Below, piece by piece: positions 8,551-17,070 of a DNA stretch of 64,000 nucleotides. The notes beneath the pieces were generated by a model. That model did not search any database, had not been told where the DNA came from, and saw nothing but the letters and a program-made list of their open reading frames with translations. A program made the translations under genes and the position numbers. The DNA lies in the NCBI RefSeq assembly GCF_013409785.1, contig NZ_JACCBV010000001.1:1798001-1862000 (forward strand), in the 5' to 3' direction. The first letter of the stretch is position 1. Each line of letters opens with the position of its first letter. This stretch comes from Microbacterium immunditiarum. Its GTDB lineage: Bacteria > Actinomycetota > Actinomycetes > Actinomycetales > Microbacteriaceae.

Positions 8551-9468
8551 ATGAGCTTGCTGGCCGGAAAGGTCGCATTGGTCACGGGTGCCGGCCATGG
8601 CATCGGGCGCGGACACGCGCTCGAGCTCGCCAAGCACGGCGCGAAGGTCGTCGTGAACGACCTCGGCGGCACCGTCAACGGCGAGGGGAGGGGCCGCGAC
8701 GCCGACGTCGTCGTGGACCTGATCCGCGCGCGCGGCGGCGAGGCGATCGCGGACTACGGCGACGTCGGAGACGAGGGCGACGCCCAGGCGATGATCCAGC
8801 GCGCGATCGCCGAGTTCGGACAGCTCGACATCGTCGTCAACAACGCCGGCATCGTCCGCGACCGCGTCGTGTGGAAGATGACCCCCGACGACTTCGACCT
8901 CGTCATGCGGGTCCACGTCCGCGGCACGTGGCTCCTGTCCCACTTCGCAGCTCTGCATTGGCGCGAGCGTGCGGCCGCGGGGGAGCGCCTCTCGGCCCGC
9001 ATCATCAACACGACGTCGGGCGCGGGCCTGCTGGGCAACTTCGGTCAGTCCAACTACGCGGCCGCGAAGGCCGCCATCGCGGGGATGACTCTGACCCTCA
9101 GCCTCGAGCTGGCGAAGATCGGCGTGACCGTGAACTGCATCGCGCCGGCCGGCAACACCCGCATCACCGCGACCCTCGGCAGCGAGGCGCCGCGCGTGCG
9201 CGAGGCGGACGAGTACGCGCCGGACGAGTACCACCCGATGGATCCGTCGATCAGCTCACCCGTCGTCGCGTGGCTCGCGAGCGACGAGGCCGCGTACGTC
9301 AACGGCCAGGTGATCCGGGCGGTCGGCGAGGACCTGCAGGTCCTGCAGCCGTGGTCCCCGGCCTCGTCCATCTGCGGCGGTGGCAAGCGCTGGGATGCCT
9401 CGACGCTGGGTCTTCGCTTCGGACGCGAGCTCTACCGCTCGCAGGCAAGAGGGGTGGTTATCGGATGA
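8551..9468 (+). CDS. Short-chain dehydrogenase of the MFE-2 (3R)-hydroxyacyl-CoA dehydrogenase type
   Basis: A 305-aa NAD(P)-dependent SDR. It shows the TGAGHGIG cofactor motif, VVNDLGG (typical of the dehydrogenase domain of peroxisomal multifunctional enzyme 2), NNAG, and the YAAAK active site with Ser in NTTSGAG. The likely step is oxidation of a (3R)-hydroxyacyl-CoA made by the MaoC-type hydratases of the same operon. The C-terminal 60 residues after ASDEAAYVNGQ also match the MFE-2-like subgroup. The stop overlaps the start of the ABC ATPase gene by 4 nt (ATGA). Confidence 0.8.
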   Translation: MSLLAGKVALVTGAGHGIGRGHALELAKHGAKVVVNDLGGTVNGEGRGRDADVVVDLIRARGGEAIADYGDVGDEGDAQAMIQRAIAEFGQLDIVVNNAGIVRDRVVWKMTPDDFDLVMRVHVRGTWLLSHFAALHWRERAAAGERLSARIINTTSGAGLLGNFGQSNYAAAKAAIAGMTLTLSLELAKIGVTVNCIAPAGNTRITATLGSEAPRVREADEYAPDEYHPMDPSISSPVVAWLASDEAAYVNGQVIRAVGEDLQVLQPWSPASSICGGGKRWDASTLGLRFGRELYRSQARGVVIG

Positions 9469-10307
9469 CCATGAGCGAACAGCTCACCGCGGCTCCCGCT
9501 GAGGGCGGTGCCGCCGGATCGCGACCGAAGATCGAGATCACCGATCTGAGTCTCACGTTCGGCAGCGGTCCCTCGGCCGTGCACGCGCTCGGCCCGCTGA
9601 GCCTGACCGTCGGCGACGGCGAGTTCCTCTCCGTCGTAGGCCCGTCCGGCTGCGGCAAGTCGACGCTGACCAAGATCATCGCGGGGCTCATCGAGCCGAC
9701 CGGCGGCGAGGTGAAGATCAATCTCGCCGGAACCTCGATCGCTCCGATCGCCACGGTCTTCCAGGACTACGGGATCTTCCCGTGGAAGACGGTGCTGTCC
9801 AACGTCGAGTTCGGTCTGACCGTCAACGGGATCACCGGCTCCGAGGCGACGGATCGCGCCGAGATGTGGATCAAGAAGCTCGGGCTCGCCGGCTTCGAGA
9901 AGCGCTACCCCTCGAGCCTCTCGGGCGGCATGCAGCAGCGCGTCTCGATCGCGCGCGCCCTCGCCGTCGACCCCGAGATCCTCCTCATGGACGAGCCGTT
10001 CGCCTCGCTCGACGCCCAGCTGCGCGAGATCCTCCAGGAGGAGCTCATCCGGCTGCATGAGACGGCCGGCCGCACGGTCCTGTTCGTCACCCACAGCCTG
10101 GAAGAGGCCCTCGTGCTGGGCGACAGGGTGCTGGTGCTCACCGCCCGGCCCGGAAACCTCCTCGATCTGAAGACGGTTCCGTTCGGTCGCCCCCGCACCG
10201 CCGGAGTCCGCGAGTCCGCAGAATTCGGTGCGATGAGGCTCGCGCTCTGGGAGCACCTCAGAGATCAGGTTCAGATCGGCGCGCCCGAGGCAGGAGCAGC
10301 GAAGTGA
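9465..10307 (+). CDS. ABC transporter ATP-binding protein, NitT/TauT/SsuB type
   Basis: ATPase subunit of an importer, 280 aa. Motifs in order: Walker A GPSGCGKST, Q-loop VFQDYGIFPW, signature LSGGMQQRVSIARAL, Walker B ILLMDEPFASLD and H-loop VTHSLEEAL. The start is the ATG in the ATGA overlap with the SDR gene; a second ATG lies two codons on. With the permease and lipoprotein downstream it forms a complete importer of the family that carries nitrate, taurine, alkanesulfonates and aromatic acids. Its position suggests import of the substrate used by the ligase. Confidence 0.9.
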   Translation: MTMSEQLTAAPAEGGAAGSRPKIEITDLSLTFGSGPSAVHALGPLSLTVGDGEFLSVVGPSGCGKSTLTKIIAGLIEPTGGEVKINLAGTSIAPIATVFQDYGIFPWKTVLSNVEFGLTVNGITGSEATDRAEMWIKKLGLAGFEKRYPSSLSGGMQQRVSIARALAVDPEILLMDEPFASLDAQLREILQEELIRLHETAGRTVLFVTHSLEEALVLGDRVLVLTARPGNLLDLKTVPFGRPRTAGVRESAEFGAMRLALWEHLRDQVQIGAPEAGAAK

Positions 10308-11164
10308 CCGCCACGCAGACGGGTGCATACACCCTCATCCGCAAGAACCGCGTCCCGCTGGAGAGCCGTGCGGCTCGCCACCGTCGCCGGCGGCGATTCG
10401 AGATCGCGCTGGGAATCGCGGTTCCGGCGTTTCTCATCGGGCTGTGGGAGGTGTCGGCGCAGCTGGGCTGGATCAACTCCCAGTTCTTCCCGGCCCCCTC
10501 GGCGAGCATCATCCGCGGATGGGAGATGGTCCTCGAGGGGCGGCTCACGTCCGACATCGCGGACACGTCGTATCGCGTGCTGCTCGGCTTCTTCATCGGC
10601 AGCACGATCGGCTTCGTCGGCGGCGTCGCGATGGGGATGTCGCGCATCATCCGCAAGGCTCTCGAGCCCATGCTCAGCGCCATCTACACCGTGCCCAAGC
10701 TCGCGATCCTGCCGATCTTCCTCACGATCTTCGGCTTCTCGGATGCTCCGATCATCGCGATCGTGAGCGTGACGGTCTTCTTCTACGTCTGGATCTACAC
10801 GATGGAGGCGGTCGTCGCGATCCCGAAGGGGTACATCGACGCGGCCAGCTCGTTCCGTGTGCGCGGGTGGGCGATGTTCCGTCACGTCATCCTGCCGGCC
10901 AGCCTTCCCTCGGTGATGGTGGCTCTGCGCATCGCGGTCGGTGTCGCGCTGCTGGTGACCATCGCCTCGGAGTTCATCGTGGGCGGGTCCGGCGTGGGAT
11001 ACCTCATCTTCAACGCGCGGTCGCTGTTCCGCCTCGAGGAGGCCTACGCGGGCATCGTCACCGCGGCCCTGCTCGGCGTGGTGATGCAGGGCCTGATCAC
11101 CGTGATCGGACACCGCGTGACGCCCTGGGTGGTGCGGGGCGACGCCAAGATCGGCGGCCTGTGA
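10304..11164 (+). CDS. ABC transporter permease, NitT/TauT/SsuC type
   Basis: Integral membrane subunit of 286 aa. A first membrane helix lies at about residues 30-52 (FEIALGIAVPAFLIGLW) and about five more follow. The cytoplasmic coupling loop carries the EAA-like signature IPKGYIDAASSFRVRGWAMF before VILPASLPSVMVALR. The GTG start overlaps the ATPase stop by 4 nt (GTGA). Partners are the ATPase before it and the lipoprotein after it. The N-terminus is unusually arginine-rich (RAARHRRRRRF), consistent with the positive-inside rule. Confidence 0.9.
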   Translation: MTATQTGAYTLIRKNRVPLESRAARHRRRRRFEIALGIAVPAFLIGLWEVSAQLGWINSQFFPAPSASIIRGWEMVLEGRLTSDIADTSYRVLLGFFIGSTIGFVGGVAMGMSRIIRKALEPMLSAIYTVPKLAILPIFLTIFGFSDAPIIAIVSVTVFFYVWIYTMEAVVAIPKGYIDAASSFRVRGWAMFRHVILPASLPSVMVALRIAVGVALLVTIASEFIVGGSGVGYLIFNARSLFRLEEAYAGIVTAALLGVVMQGLITVIGHRVTPWVVRGDAKIGGL

Positions 11165-11218
11165 GCCGTTGCAAGAACCCGGGTCGGAAACCCGTTCCCC
11201 GGTAGTGAAAAACGACAA

Positions 11219-11234
11219 CTATCGAAGGAGATAG
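11219..11234 (+). promoter_or_regulatory. Small hairpin enclosing the ribosome binding site of the binding-protein gene
   Basis: CTATC (11219-11223) pairs with GATAG (11230-11234), leaving GAAGGA in the loop just before the ATG at 11240. A 5-bp stem is weak and may be chance, but it displays the Shine-Dalgarno sequence directly. Confidence 0.25.
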
Positions 11235-11239
11235 ACGAT

Positions 11240-12313
11240 ATGACGCAGTCCCGAGACGCTCGCTGGGCAGCGGGCGCCATCAAGCTCGGCGCCGTCCTCG
11301 TGGCGGGCGGGCTCGTGCTGAGCGGATGCGCGAGCGCCGCTCCCGCATCCGAGCCGACCTCCGACACCCCTGCGGCGCAGGTCGGCGGCCTCGACCCGCA
11401 GCCGCTCGCGGAGCGGACGACGATCACGGTCAACACCGCGGCGCGTGTCGAGTCGTTCAGCCCGCTCTTCCTCGCCTTCGACAAGGGCGAGTTCGAGAAG
11501 GAGAACCTCGACATCCAGTTCACGGAGCTGGCCGGTGCCGACGCTCTGCCCGGGCTGGGTCAGAACCAGATCCAGGTGATCGCGACGCCGCCGAGCGGCG
11601 CGGTGTTCAACGCCATCAGCGAAGGCATCGACATGCGTGCGGTCATGCCGTGCTACCTCGAGAACGAGGACCGCTGGTGGGTCCGCAAGGAGTTCGCGGA
11701 CAAGGGCGCCGACGCGCTCAAGGGACAGGCCGTCGCGAACACGACGGGCCCCTCGGGATCGTCGATCCTGGGTCTGGACACCTACCTCCAGGAGGAGGGC
11801 GTGGAGGTCAAGGAGGTCACGGTCGAGCGCTTCCCGCCGGCCGACGTGCCCCAGGCGCTGATCCAGGGCGCCGTGGCCGCCGCGTACGTGCCCGAGCCGG
11901 GTGCTCGCATCGTCGAGGAGTCCGGCCTCGCCGTGGCCGTGGACACGATGCCGAAGAATGGCGGAAGCTCGCAGTGCACGTATCTGTTCGGCCCCGACCT
12001 CCTCGATGAGCGTCCGGAGGTCGGCCAGGCCTTCATCCGCGCCGTCGCGCGCACCATGCGGGACTACCTCTCGGGCGACTACAAGAGCGACCCGCAGACG
12101 GTGAAGGACCTGGCTGCCGCTCTCAAGCGCACCGAGGACGAGATCAAGGCCACGCCGTCGCTCACCTTCGACCCCGAGGCGGCGTTCGACCCGGGACTGT
12201 ACACGCGTCTGCAGGGCCTCTGGATGGAGATCGGCGGAATCCTCTCCTACGAGGAGCCCCTCGAGGTCTCCGACATGATCGACGAGCGCTTCGTCGACGC
12301 ACTGCAGAACTGA
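11240..12313 (+). CDS. Lipoprotein substrate-binding protein, NitT/TauT type
   Basis: Extracellular binding protein of 357 aa for the ABC importer. The signal peptide ends in the lipobox LVLSGC (Cys at about residue 30), so it is lipid-anchored. The mature part begins with a Ser/Pro/Ala linker and then TITVNTAARVESFSPLFLAFDKGEFEKENLDIQF, the usual first strand and helix of NMT1/THI5-like binding proteins. AAGGAG precedes the ATG. A strong hairpin right after the stop may stabilise its mRNA and raise its level over the downstream genes. Confidence 0.88.
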   Translation: MTQSRDARWAAGAIKLGAVLVAGGLVLSGCASAAPASEPTSDTPAAQVGGLDPQPLAERTTITVNTAARVESFSPLFLAFDKGEFEKENLDIQFTELAGADALPGLGQNQIQVIATPPSGAVFNAISEGIDMRAVMPCYLENEDRWWVRKEFADKGADALKGQAVANTTGPSGSSILGLDTYLQEEGVEVKEVTVERFPPADVPQALIQGAVAAAYVPEPGARIVEESGLAVAVDTMPKNGGSSQCTYLFGPDLLDERPEVGQAFIRAVARTMRDYLSGDYKSDPQTVKDLAAALKRTEDEIKATPSLTFDPEAAFDPGLYTRLQGLWMEIGGILSYEEPLEVSDMIDERFVDALQN

Positions 12314-12316
12314 ACC

Positions 12317-12356
12317 CGATGCGGTGTGGGGTTTTCGTCGGCCCCACACCGCATCG
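12317..12356 (+). terminator. Intra-operon hairpin after the binding-protein gene
   Basis: Perfect 15-bp stem, CGATGCGGTGTGGGG with CCCCACACCGCATCG, and a 10-nt loop starting TTTT. No U-tract follows the stem, so it may be partial terminator, mRNA stabiliser or both. It separates the transporter genes from the DUF35/MaoC genes. Confidence 0.75.
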
Positions 12357-12385
12357 CCCGACAGCGAGCCGGAGGAGGAGAACCC

Positions 12386-12823
12386 GTGACCGCAGGAGTG
12401 ACCCGCTATGACCTGCCCCTCGTCGACGTGGACACGTCGTCCTGGTGGTCGGCCGTGGCCGAAGGGCGCTTGCTCATCGAGACCTGCACGACGTGCGGCC
12501 ATGCGTACCTGTATCCGCGGCGCATGTGCCCGTCGTGCTGGAGCCCCGAGGTGCAGCTCGTGGAGGTGTCCGGGCGAGGCACGGTGTACACCTCCGCGAT
12601 CGTGCGGATGAACGATCTTTCGCCGTTCAAGGACTGGGTTCCCTACGCGCTCGCGATGGTCGAACTCGAAGAAGGGCAGCGGCTGATGACGAACGTCGTC
12701 GGCATCGCTCCCGAGGAAGTGCGCATCGGGATGCCCGTGCGCTTCGAACCACGGGACCTGGCGGACGGAATCGCTGCCCCGGTCTTCGTCCCTATCCCGG
12801 AGGGGGATGTCCGTCATGGCTGA
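12386..12823 (+). CDS. DUF35 OB-fold protein with rubredoxin-like zinc ribbon
   Basis: A 145-aa protein with an N-terminal zinc ribbon (CTTCGHAYLYPRRMCPSC) and a C-terminal OB fold (GRGTVYTSAIVRM). DUF35 proteins work with thiolase-fold enzymes that act on acyl-CoAs. In mycobacterial cholesterol side-chain degradation the DUF35 domain of ChsH2 binds the retro-aldolase Ltp2, and the ibuprofen ipf cluster pairs such a protein with an SCPx thiolase. The partner here is probably the Ltp-like protein at 25691. The GTG at 12386 follows GGAGGAGGAG; an upstream in-frame ATG inside the hairpin is rejected. Confidence 0.85.
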   Translation: MTAGVTRYDLPLVDVDTSSWWSAVAEGRLLIETCTTCGHAYLYPRRMCPSCWSPEVQLVEVSGRGTVYTSAIVRMNDLSPFKDWVPYALAMVELEEGQRLMTNVVGIAPEEVRIGMPVRFEPRDLADGIAAPVFVPIPEGDVRHG

Positions 12824-13250
12824 CACGAACCAACCCGCGCCGTCGAAGATCGGCGCGCCGATCGACTTCATCGTCGAGCGCGGCGCGGTCGAGCGCTTCG
12901 CCGCCGCTGCGCAGTCGACGTCACCGGAGCACCGCGGCGACGACGCCATCATCCACCCGACGTTCCTGATGTCGGTCGCGCAGTGGATGAACCCCGAGGA
13001 CCGGGTCCAGACCGGATTCGATCGGGCGCGCGTGCTGCACGGCTCGCAGGAGTTCCGCTACGTCGGGGAGCCGCCTCGGGCCGGCGCCCGGCTGACCGCC
13101 CAGGAGCGCATCGTCGACCGGTTCGAGAAGGAAGGGCGACGCGGCGGCCTCATGAGGTTCGCCGTCGTGGAGACGGAGTTCCGCGACGCCCACTCCCGCG
13201 ACCTCGTCGCGTCCATGCGCATGACGGTCATCGAAAGGGCGGCATCATGA
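12816..13250 (+). CDS. MaoC-like hydratase subunit, FAS1-type N-terminal hot-dog domain
   Basis: A 144-aa protein resembling the N-terminal dehydratase domain (FAS1-like/MaoC_dehydrat_N). It has the HPTFLMSVAQWMNP region and VLHGSQEFRYVGEPPRAGARLTA, typical of the non-catalytic or substrate-binding half of heterodimeric (R)-enoyl-CoA hydratases. The catalytic D-x-N-P-x-H motif is absent and is supplied by the next gene. It overlaps the DUF35 gene by 8 nt and the next gene by 4 nt (ATGA). An ATG at 12807 is an alternative start; the GGAGG sits between good spacings for either. Confidence 0.78.
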   Translation: MADTNQPAPSKIGAPIDFIVERGAVERFAAAAQSTSPEHRGDDAIIHPTFLMSVAQWMNPEDRVQTGFDRARVLHGSQEFRYVGEPPRAGARLTAQERIVDRFEKEGRRGGLMRFAVVETEFRDAHSRDLVASMRMTVIERAAS

Positions 13251-13693
13251 CGATCGCAGAGACCTCACCCGTGGGCACCGAACTCGCGACGCGGACCTTC
13301 GGCCCCATCACCGCGCAGATGCTCGTGCGGTACTCCGGAGTGTCGGGCGACCTCAACCCGATCCACTACGACCACACTTTCGCGACGTCGGCCGGCTATC
13401 GCGGCGTCTTCTCGCAGGGCATGCACCACGCTGCGCTGATGGCGAGCTACGTCTCGGATCTGCTCGGACCCGCCAACATGCGCGGATTCCTCGTGAAGTT
13501 CCACGACCAGGTCTGGCTCGGCGACGTCCTCCGCTGCAGCGGGAAGATCGTCGGCATCGAGTCCGGTGAGGACGCTGACGCGCCGCTCGTGAAGATCGCG
13601 CTGTCGATGACCGCCCAGGACGACCGCGTCGTCCTCACCGGTGAGGCGACGGGACTCCTTCGCGACGCCGCCGTGTTCGAGTCGGACCGATGA
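13247..13693 (+). CDS. MaoC-like (R)-enoyl-CoA hydratase, catalytic subunit
   Basis: A 148-aa single hot-dog domain carrying the hydratase 2 motif YSGVSGDLNPIHYDHTFA with the catalytic Asp and His. It then shows GVFSQGMHHAALMASYVSDLLG and GFLVKFHDQVWLGD, typical of the C-terminal half of two-domain hydratases. With the preceding subunit it should form a heteromeric enoyl-CoA hydratase such as ChsH1/ChsH2 or HadAB-type enzymes. The likely step is hydration of the enoyl-CoA formed by an acyl-CoA dehydrogenase of the cluster. Overlaps of 4 nt on both sides imply translational coupling. Confidence 0.85.
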   Translation: MTIAETSPVGTELATRTFGPITAQMLVRYSGVSGDLNPIHYDHTFATSAGYRGVFSQGMHHAALMASYVSDLLGPANMRGFLVKFHDQVWLGDVLRCSGKIVGIESGEDADAPLVKIALSMTAQDDRVVLTGEATGLLRDAAVFESDR

Positions 13694-14265
13694 GCGAGCA
13701 CGCGCGCTCGACAGGCCCGGCCTCGCGGATCGGGCCGGACGACGGGTGGCGCGGCCGGTGCTTCGAGGACTTCCTGCCGGGCGATGTGATCTACCACCCG
13801 CTGGGCAAAACCGTCACCGAGACGGACAACCAGTGGTTCACGCTCCTGACGCAGAACACCGCGAAGCTGCACTTCGACAGAGAGGCGGCCGCACGGACCG
13901 CGTTCGGCCGACCCCTCGTCAACTCGACCTACGTCCTGGCGCTCGTCACCGGGCAGACGGTGATCGACCTGTCGTTCAACGTCAAGGCGAACCTCGGCTG
14001 GGACGAGGTCCGGCTCCCCGCCCCGGTGTTCGAGGGCGACACCCTGTACGCGCGATCCAAGGTCCTGGAGACGCGTGCCTCCGCGTCGCACCCCGACGCG
14101 GGAATCGTGACCGTCGCCTCGGAGGGGTACAACCAGGACGGTGTCGTGGTGATCAGCTTCCGTCGCACGTTCATGGTCTATCGGCGCGGACATGTTCCCG
14201 CGGGCGGACCCGTCCGCCCCGACGAGTCGAGCCTGCCGGCCGTGCCGGGGGAGACCCATGGGTGA
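13690..14265 (+). CDS. MaoC family hydratase resembling mesaconyl-CoA/itaconyl-CoA-type hydratases
   Basis: A third MaoC-fold protein, 191 aa. It begins RCFEDFLPGDVIYHPLGKTV and continues TETDNQWFTLLTQNTAKLHFD. The first block is typical of hydratases acting on C4-C5 dicarboxylic CoA esters (mesaconyl-CoA, itaconyl-CoA) and usually neighbouring a CitE-like lyase. That context holds here: the next genes are a CitE-like lyase and a CaiB-type CoA-transferase, with overlaps of 8 and 4 nt. The inferred step is hydration of a branched dicarboxylyl-CoA before C-C cleavage. The exact substrate is not readable. Confidence 0.75.
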   Translation: MSEHARSTGPASRIGPDDGWRGRCFEDFLPGDVIYHPLGKTVTETDNQWFTLLTQNTAKLHFDREAAARTAFGRPLVNSTYVLALVTGQTVIDLSFNVKANLGWDEVRLPAPVFEGDTLYARSKVLETRASASHPDAGIVTVASEGYNQDGVVVISFRRTFMVYRRGHVPAGGPVRPDESSLPAVPGETHG

Positions 14266-15109
14266 CATGTCTGCGCTGTCCGGCGCCCGGTCGTGGCTCT
14301 TCGTGCCGGCGGACCGTCCGGAGCGGTTCGATCGCGCCGTCGGCAGCGGCGCCGACGTCGTCATCGTGGACCTCGAGGACGCCGTCGCCGTGGAGAACAA
14401 GGAGCACGGGCGGCGGGCGCTCGTCGCGGCTCTCGAGAGCGGTCTGCGCTGCGTCGTCCGCGTGAGCCCGCTGGGCACGTCCGCGGGCGCTCGGGACCTC
14501 GAAGTGCTCGTCGGTGCTCGCGCGCGCCCGATCGGCGTCATGCTGGCGAAGTGCGAGAACGCGGATGACGCGGAGCATGTCGCTGCGCGCCTGGACGTTC
14601 CCGTCATCGCCCTCATCGAGTCGGCTCTCGGGGTCGAGTCCGCGGTGTCGATCGCACAGAGCTCCGCCGTGGTCCAGCTCGCTCTCGGTCCGCTCGACCT
14701 GGCACTGGATCTGGATGCCGAGGTGTCGGAGACCGTCCTCGGACCGGTTCGATCGCGTCTCGTCATCGCGTCACGCGCGGCGGGCATCGCGGGGCCGCTC
14801 GACGGGCCGGAGACCGAGGTCCGCGAACTCGGGGTCGTGCAGGAGCGCGCCATCGCCGCGCGTGCGGCCGGAATGGCGGGCAAGCTCTGCATCCATCCCG
14901 CGCAGGTACCGGTGGTAGCCCGCGCGTTCGAGCCGTCCGCCGAGGAGATCGCCTTCGCTCGCCGCGTGATGGGGGTCGCCGATTCCGGCGGGGCCCATCT
15001 CATCGACGGGGTCATGGTGGATCTGCCCGTGGTCGAGCGGGCTCGCCGCGTCCTCGCGCGAGCGCGTGGGGGCGCGGCATCCGTTCCCCGACGAGGACGG
15101 GTCTCATGA
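14258..15109 (+). CDS. CitE-like malyl/citramalyl-CoA lyase family protein
   Basis: A 283-aa TIM-barrel lyase of the HpcH/HpaI-CitE superfamily. It begins ARSWLFVPADRPERF, followed by DVVIVDLEDAV, the arginine block VVRVSPLGT, the metal-binding Glu in ALIESALGV, the metal-binding Asp in LGPLDLALDLDAEV, and KLCIHPAQV. Such enzymes split 3-hydroxy-dicarboxylyl-CoA esters into acetyl-CoA or propionyl-CoA plus an oxo acid. Placed between the MaoC hydratase and the CoA-transferase it most resembles a citramalyl-CoA or beta-methylmalyl-CoA lyase. The ATG at 14258 follows GGGGGAG; another ATG lies three codons on. Confidence 0.8.
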   Translation: MGDMSALSGARSWLFVPADRPERFDRAVGSGADVVIVDLEDAVAVENKEHGRRALVAALESGLRCVVRVSPLGTSAGARDLEVLVGARARPIGVMLAKCENADDAEHVAARLDVPVIALIESALGVESAVSIAQSSAVVQLALGPLDLALDLDAEVSETVLGPVRSRLVIASRAAGIAGPLDGPETEVRELGVVQERAIAARAAGMAGKLCIHPAQVPVVARAFEPSAEEIAFARRVMGVADSGGAHLIDGVMVDLPVVERARRVLARARGGAASVPRRGRVS

Positions 15110-16305
15110 CCGCGGGACCGCTCGAGGGGATCACCGTCGTCGCGCTCGAGCAGGCTGTCGCGGCGCCGTTCGCGACGCGCCAGCTCGCTGATCTCGGAGC
15201 GCGTGTGATCAAGGTCGAGCGCCCCGAGGGCGACTTCGCGCGGGATTACGACGACGCCGTGAACGGTATGTCGAGCTACTTCGTCTGGCTGAACCGGTCG
15301 AAGGAGTCGGTCGTGCTCGACCTCAAGACCCCCGAGGGCATCGAGGCGATGCGTGGGCTTCTCGCCCGCGCGGACGTCTTCGTGCAGAACCTCGGCCCCG
15401 GGGCCGCGGAGCGTCTCTCCCTCGGCTATGAGGACGCGAAAGAGCTCAACCCCCGGCTCGTGTACACCTCGATCTCGGGGTACGGCGCCGGAGGCCCCTA
15501 CTCGTCCCGGAAGGCGTACGACCTGCTGATCCAGTGCGAGACCGGCCTGCTGTCCGTGACGGGCTCGCCGGATGCCCCGGCGAAGGTCGGCATCTCGATC
15601 GCCGACATCGCCGCCGGCATGTACGCCTACTCGGGCACGCTCTCCGCCCTCATGCAGCGCGCTCGGACCGGAGAAGGACAGCGCGTGGACGTCTCGATGC
15701 TCGAGGCGCTCGGCGAGTGGATGGGCGCCCCGTACCTGTACACGCTGTACGGCGGGCGGCCGCCGGCGCGTACCGGCGCCGCCCACGCCACCATCGCCCC
15801 ATACGGCCCGTACGACTGCTCAGACGGCACGGTCTACTTCGCCGTCCAGAACGACCGCGAGTGGCAGCGCTTCTGCGCCGAGGTCCTCGAGGACCCCGCG
15901 GTCGCCGTCGATCCCCGATTCGCGACGAGCAGCGCGCGCGTCGCGGCGCGGGCGGCCTTGGACGCCATCATCGGGGAAGTCTGCGCCCGGATGACCCGCG
16001 AGGAGCTGCTGCGGCGGCTCGAGTGCGCGAAGATCGCCAACGCCGAGCTTCGCGACATGGGAGGCTTCGCAGCCCACCCTCAGCTGGACGCCCGCGACCG
16101 GTGGCGGCTGGTCGACTCGCCGGTGGGACAGGTGCGCACGATGCTTCCGCCCGTGACGGCGGAGTGGGAGCACGCGATGGGCGCCGTTCCGGCGCTGGGC
16201 GCGTCGACCGAGCGCGTCCTGCAGGAATTCGGATTGAACGGGTTTCCGGCGAGTTATCCACATGAGGGTGACGAGACGCGCCAGAATCGCGAAAATAGAA
16301 TATAG
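15106..16305 (+). CDS. Family III (CaiB/BaiF) CoA-transferase
   Basis: A 399-aa CoA-transferase. It begins GPLEGITVVALEQAVAAPFATRQLADLGARV, and KAYDLLIQCETGLLSVTG contains the catalytic Asp that carries the acyl-aspartyl intermediate. The sequence around GPYSSRKAYD is typical of the branch with succinyl-CoA:mesaconate, itaconate or citramalate CoA-transferases. Together with the two preceding genes it forms a transferase-hydratase-lyase module for a C4-C5 dicarboxylic acid. The start overlaps the lyase stop by 4 nt (ATGA). It is the last gene of unit 1. Confidence 0.82.
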   Translation: MTAGPLEGITVVALEQAVAAPFATRQLADLGARVIKVERPEGDFARDYDDAVNGMSSYFVWLNRSKESVVLDLKTPEGIEAMRGLLARADVFVQNLGPGAAERLSLGYEDAKELNPRLVYTSISGYGAGGPYSSRKAYDLLIQCETGLLSVTGSPDAPAKVGISIADIAAGMYAYSGTLSALMQRARTGEGQRVDVSMLEALGEWMGAPYLYTLYGGRPPARTGAAHATIAPYGPYDCSDGTVYFAVQNDREWQRFCAEVLEDPAVAVDPRFATSSARVAARAALDAIIGEVCARMTREELLRRLECAKIANAELRDMGGFAAHPQLDARDRWRLVDSPVGQVRTMLPPVTAEWEHAMGAVPALGASTERVLQEFGLNGFPASYPHEGDETRQNRENRI

Positions 16306-16344
16306 GCGTAACTGGCGATGAGTCAGGGATTCGGAGAATCGAGC

Positions 16345-17019
16345 ATGGTGTATGCGGAGACGCGGCCTCGCCCGCAGCTGAGCGAGGAAGCGGCGTCCTA
16401 CGTCCGCGATCAGATCACGTCGGGGACGCTCGCCCCGGGCACCCCGGTGCGCCCCGAGGTCATCGCGGCCGAGCTCGGAATCTCCTCCACCCCCGCGCGC
16501 GAGGCGCTCCAATCGCTGCGGGCGGAGGGCTTCCTCGACCTGGCTCCGCGGCGGGGCTTCACCGTCGCCCGGCTCACTGGCGACGACATCCGCGACATCT
16601 ACCTCGTGCAGGCGTGGGTCGCGAGCGAACTCGCGGCGCGAGCGGCCAAGCGAGGCGATGCCGCCGTGATCGGTCGACTCGAGGAGATCCACGCCGACCT
16701 CATCAGGGCGGCGGAGGTCGGTGATCTGGAGCAGGTCGAGCGGATGAACCACCGGTTCCACCGCCAGATCAACCTGGCATCCGGGTCTCCCAAGCTCGCC
16801 TGGGTGATGCAGATCGTGTCCCGGTACGCCCCTCGCCGGTTCTATGCCTCGATCGAGGGCTGGTCGGAGGCGACGGTGGGGGACCACACCGAAATCCTCG
16901 ACGCCATCCGCGCCGGTGACCCGGAGCTCGCCCGCGCGAGGATGCACGAGCACACGCTGGCCGCCGGCCGCCTTCTGGCCTCGCGGGTGGAGGCGCGGCA
17001 GCGCGATTCGGACGTCTGA
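16345..17019 (+). CDS. GntR family regulator with FCD domain
   Basis: A transcription factor of about 224 aa. The winged helix occupies residues 12-80 (LGISSTPAREALQSLRAEGFLDLAPRRGF). The C-terminal all-helical FCD domain has likely metal ligands in MNHRFHRQI and VGDHTEILDAI. FCD regulators usually bind an acyl-CoA or carboxylate and release AT-rich palindromes. The ATG at 16345 follows GGAGA at 7 nt; an in-frame ATG at 16318 has no ribosome site. An AT-rich stretch (16293-16305, AAATAGAATATAG) precedes it, suggesting autoregulation. It is the best candidate for binding the CATAATATA operators of this island. Confidence 0.85.
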   Translation: MVYAETRPRPQLSEEAASYVRDQITSGTLAPGTPVRPEVIAAELGISSTPAREALQSLRAEGFLDLAPRRGFTVARLTGDDIRDIYLVQAWVASELAARAAKRGDAAVIGRLEEIHADLIRAAEVGDLEQVERMNHRFHRQINLASGSPKLAWVMQIVSRYAPRRFYASIEGWSEATVGDHTEILDAIRAGDPELARARMHEHTLAAGRLLASRVEARQRDSDV

Positions 17020-17070
17020 TCGTCCCCGTGTAGCGCTGCAGGCCCCAGTCCCATCCATTGAGGTGCTCCC

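Noticed and set aside
13447..15786. Long minus-strand reading frame across the MaoC, CitE and CaiB genes
   Set aside because: The plus strand encodes overlapping recognisable enzymes; the minus frame has low-complexity Arg/Ala/His composition.
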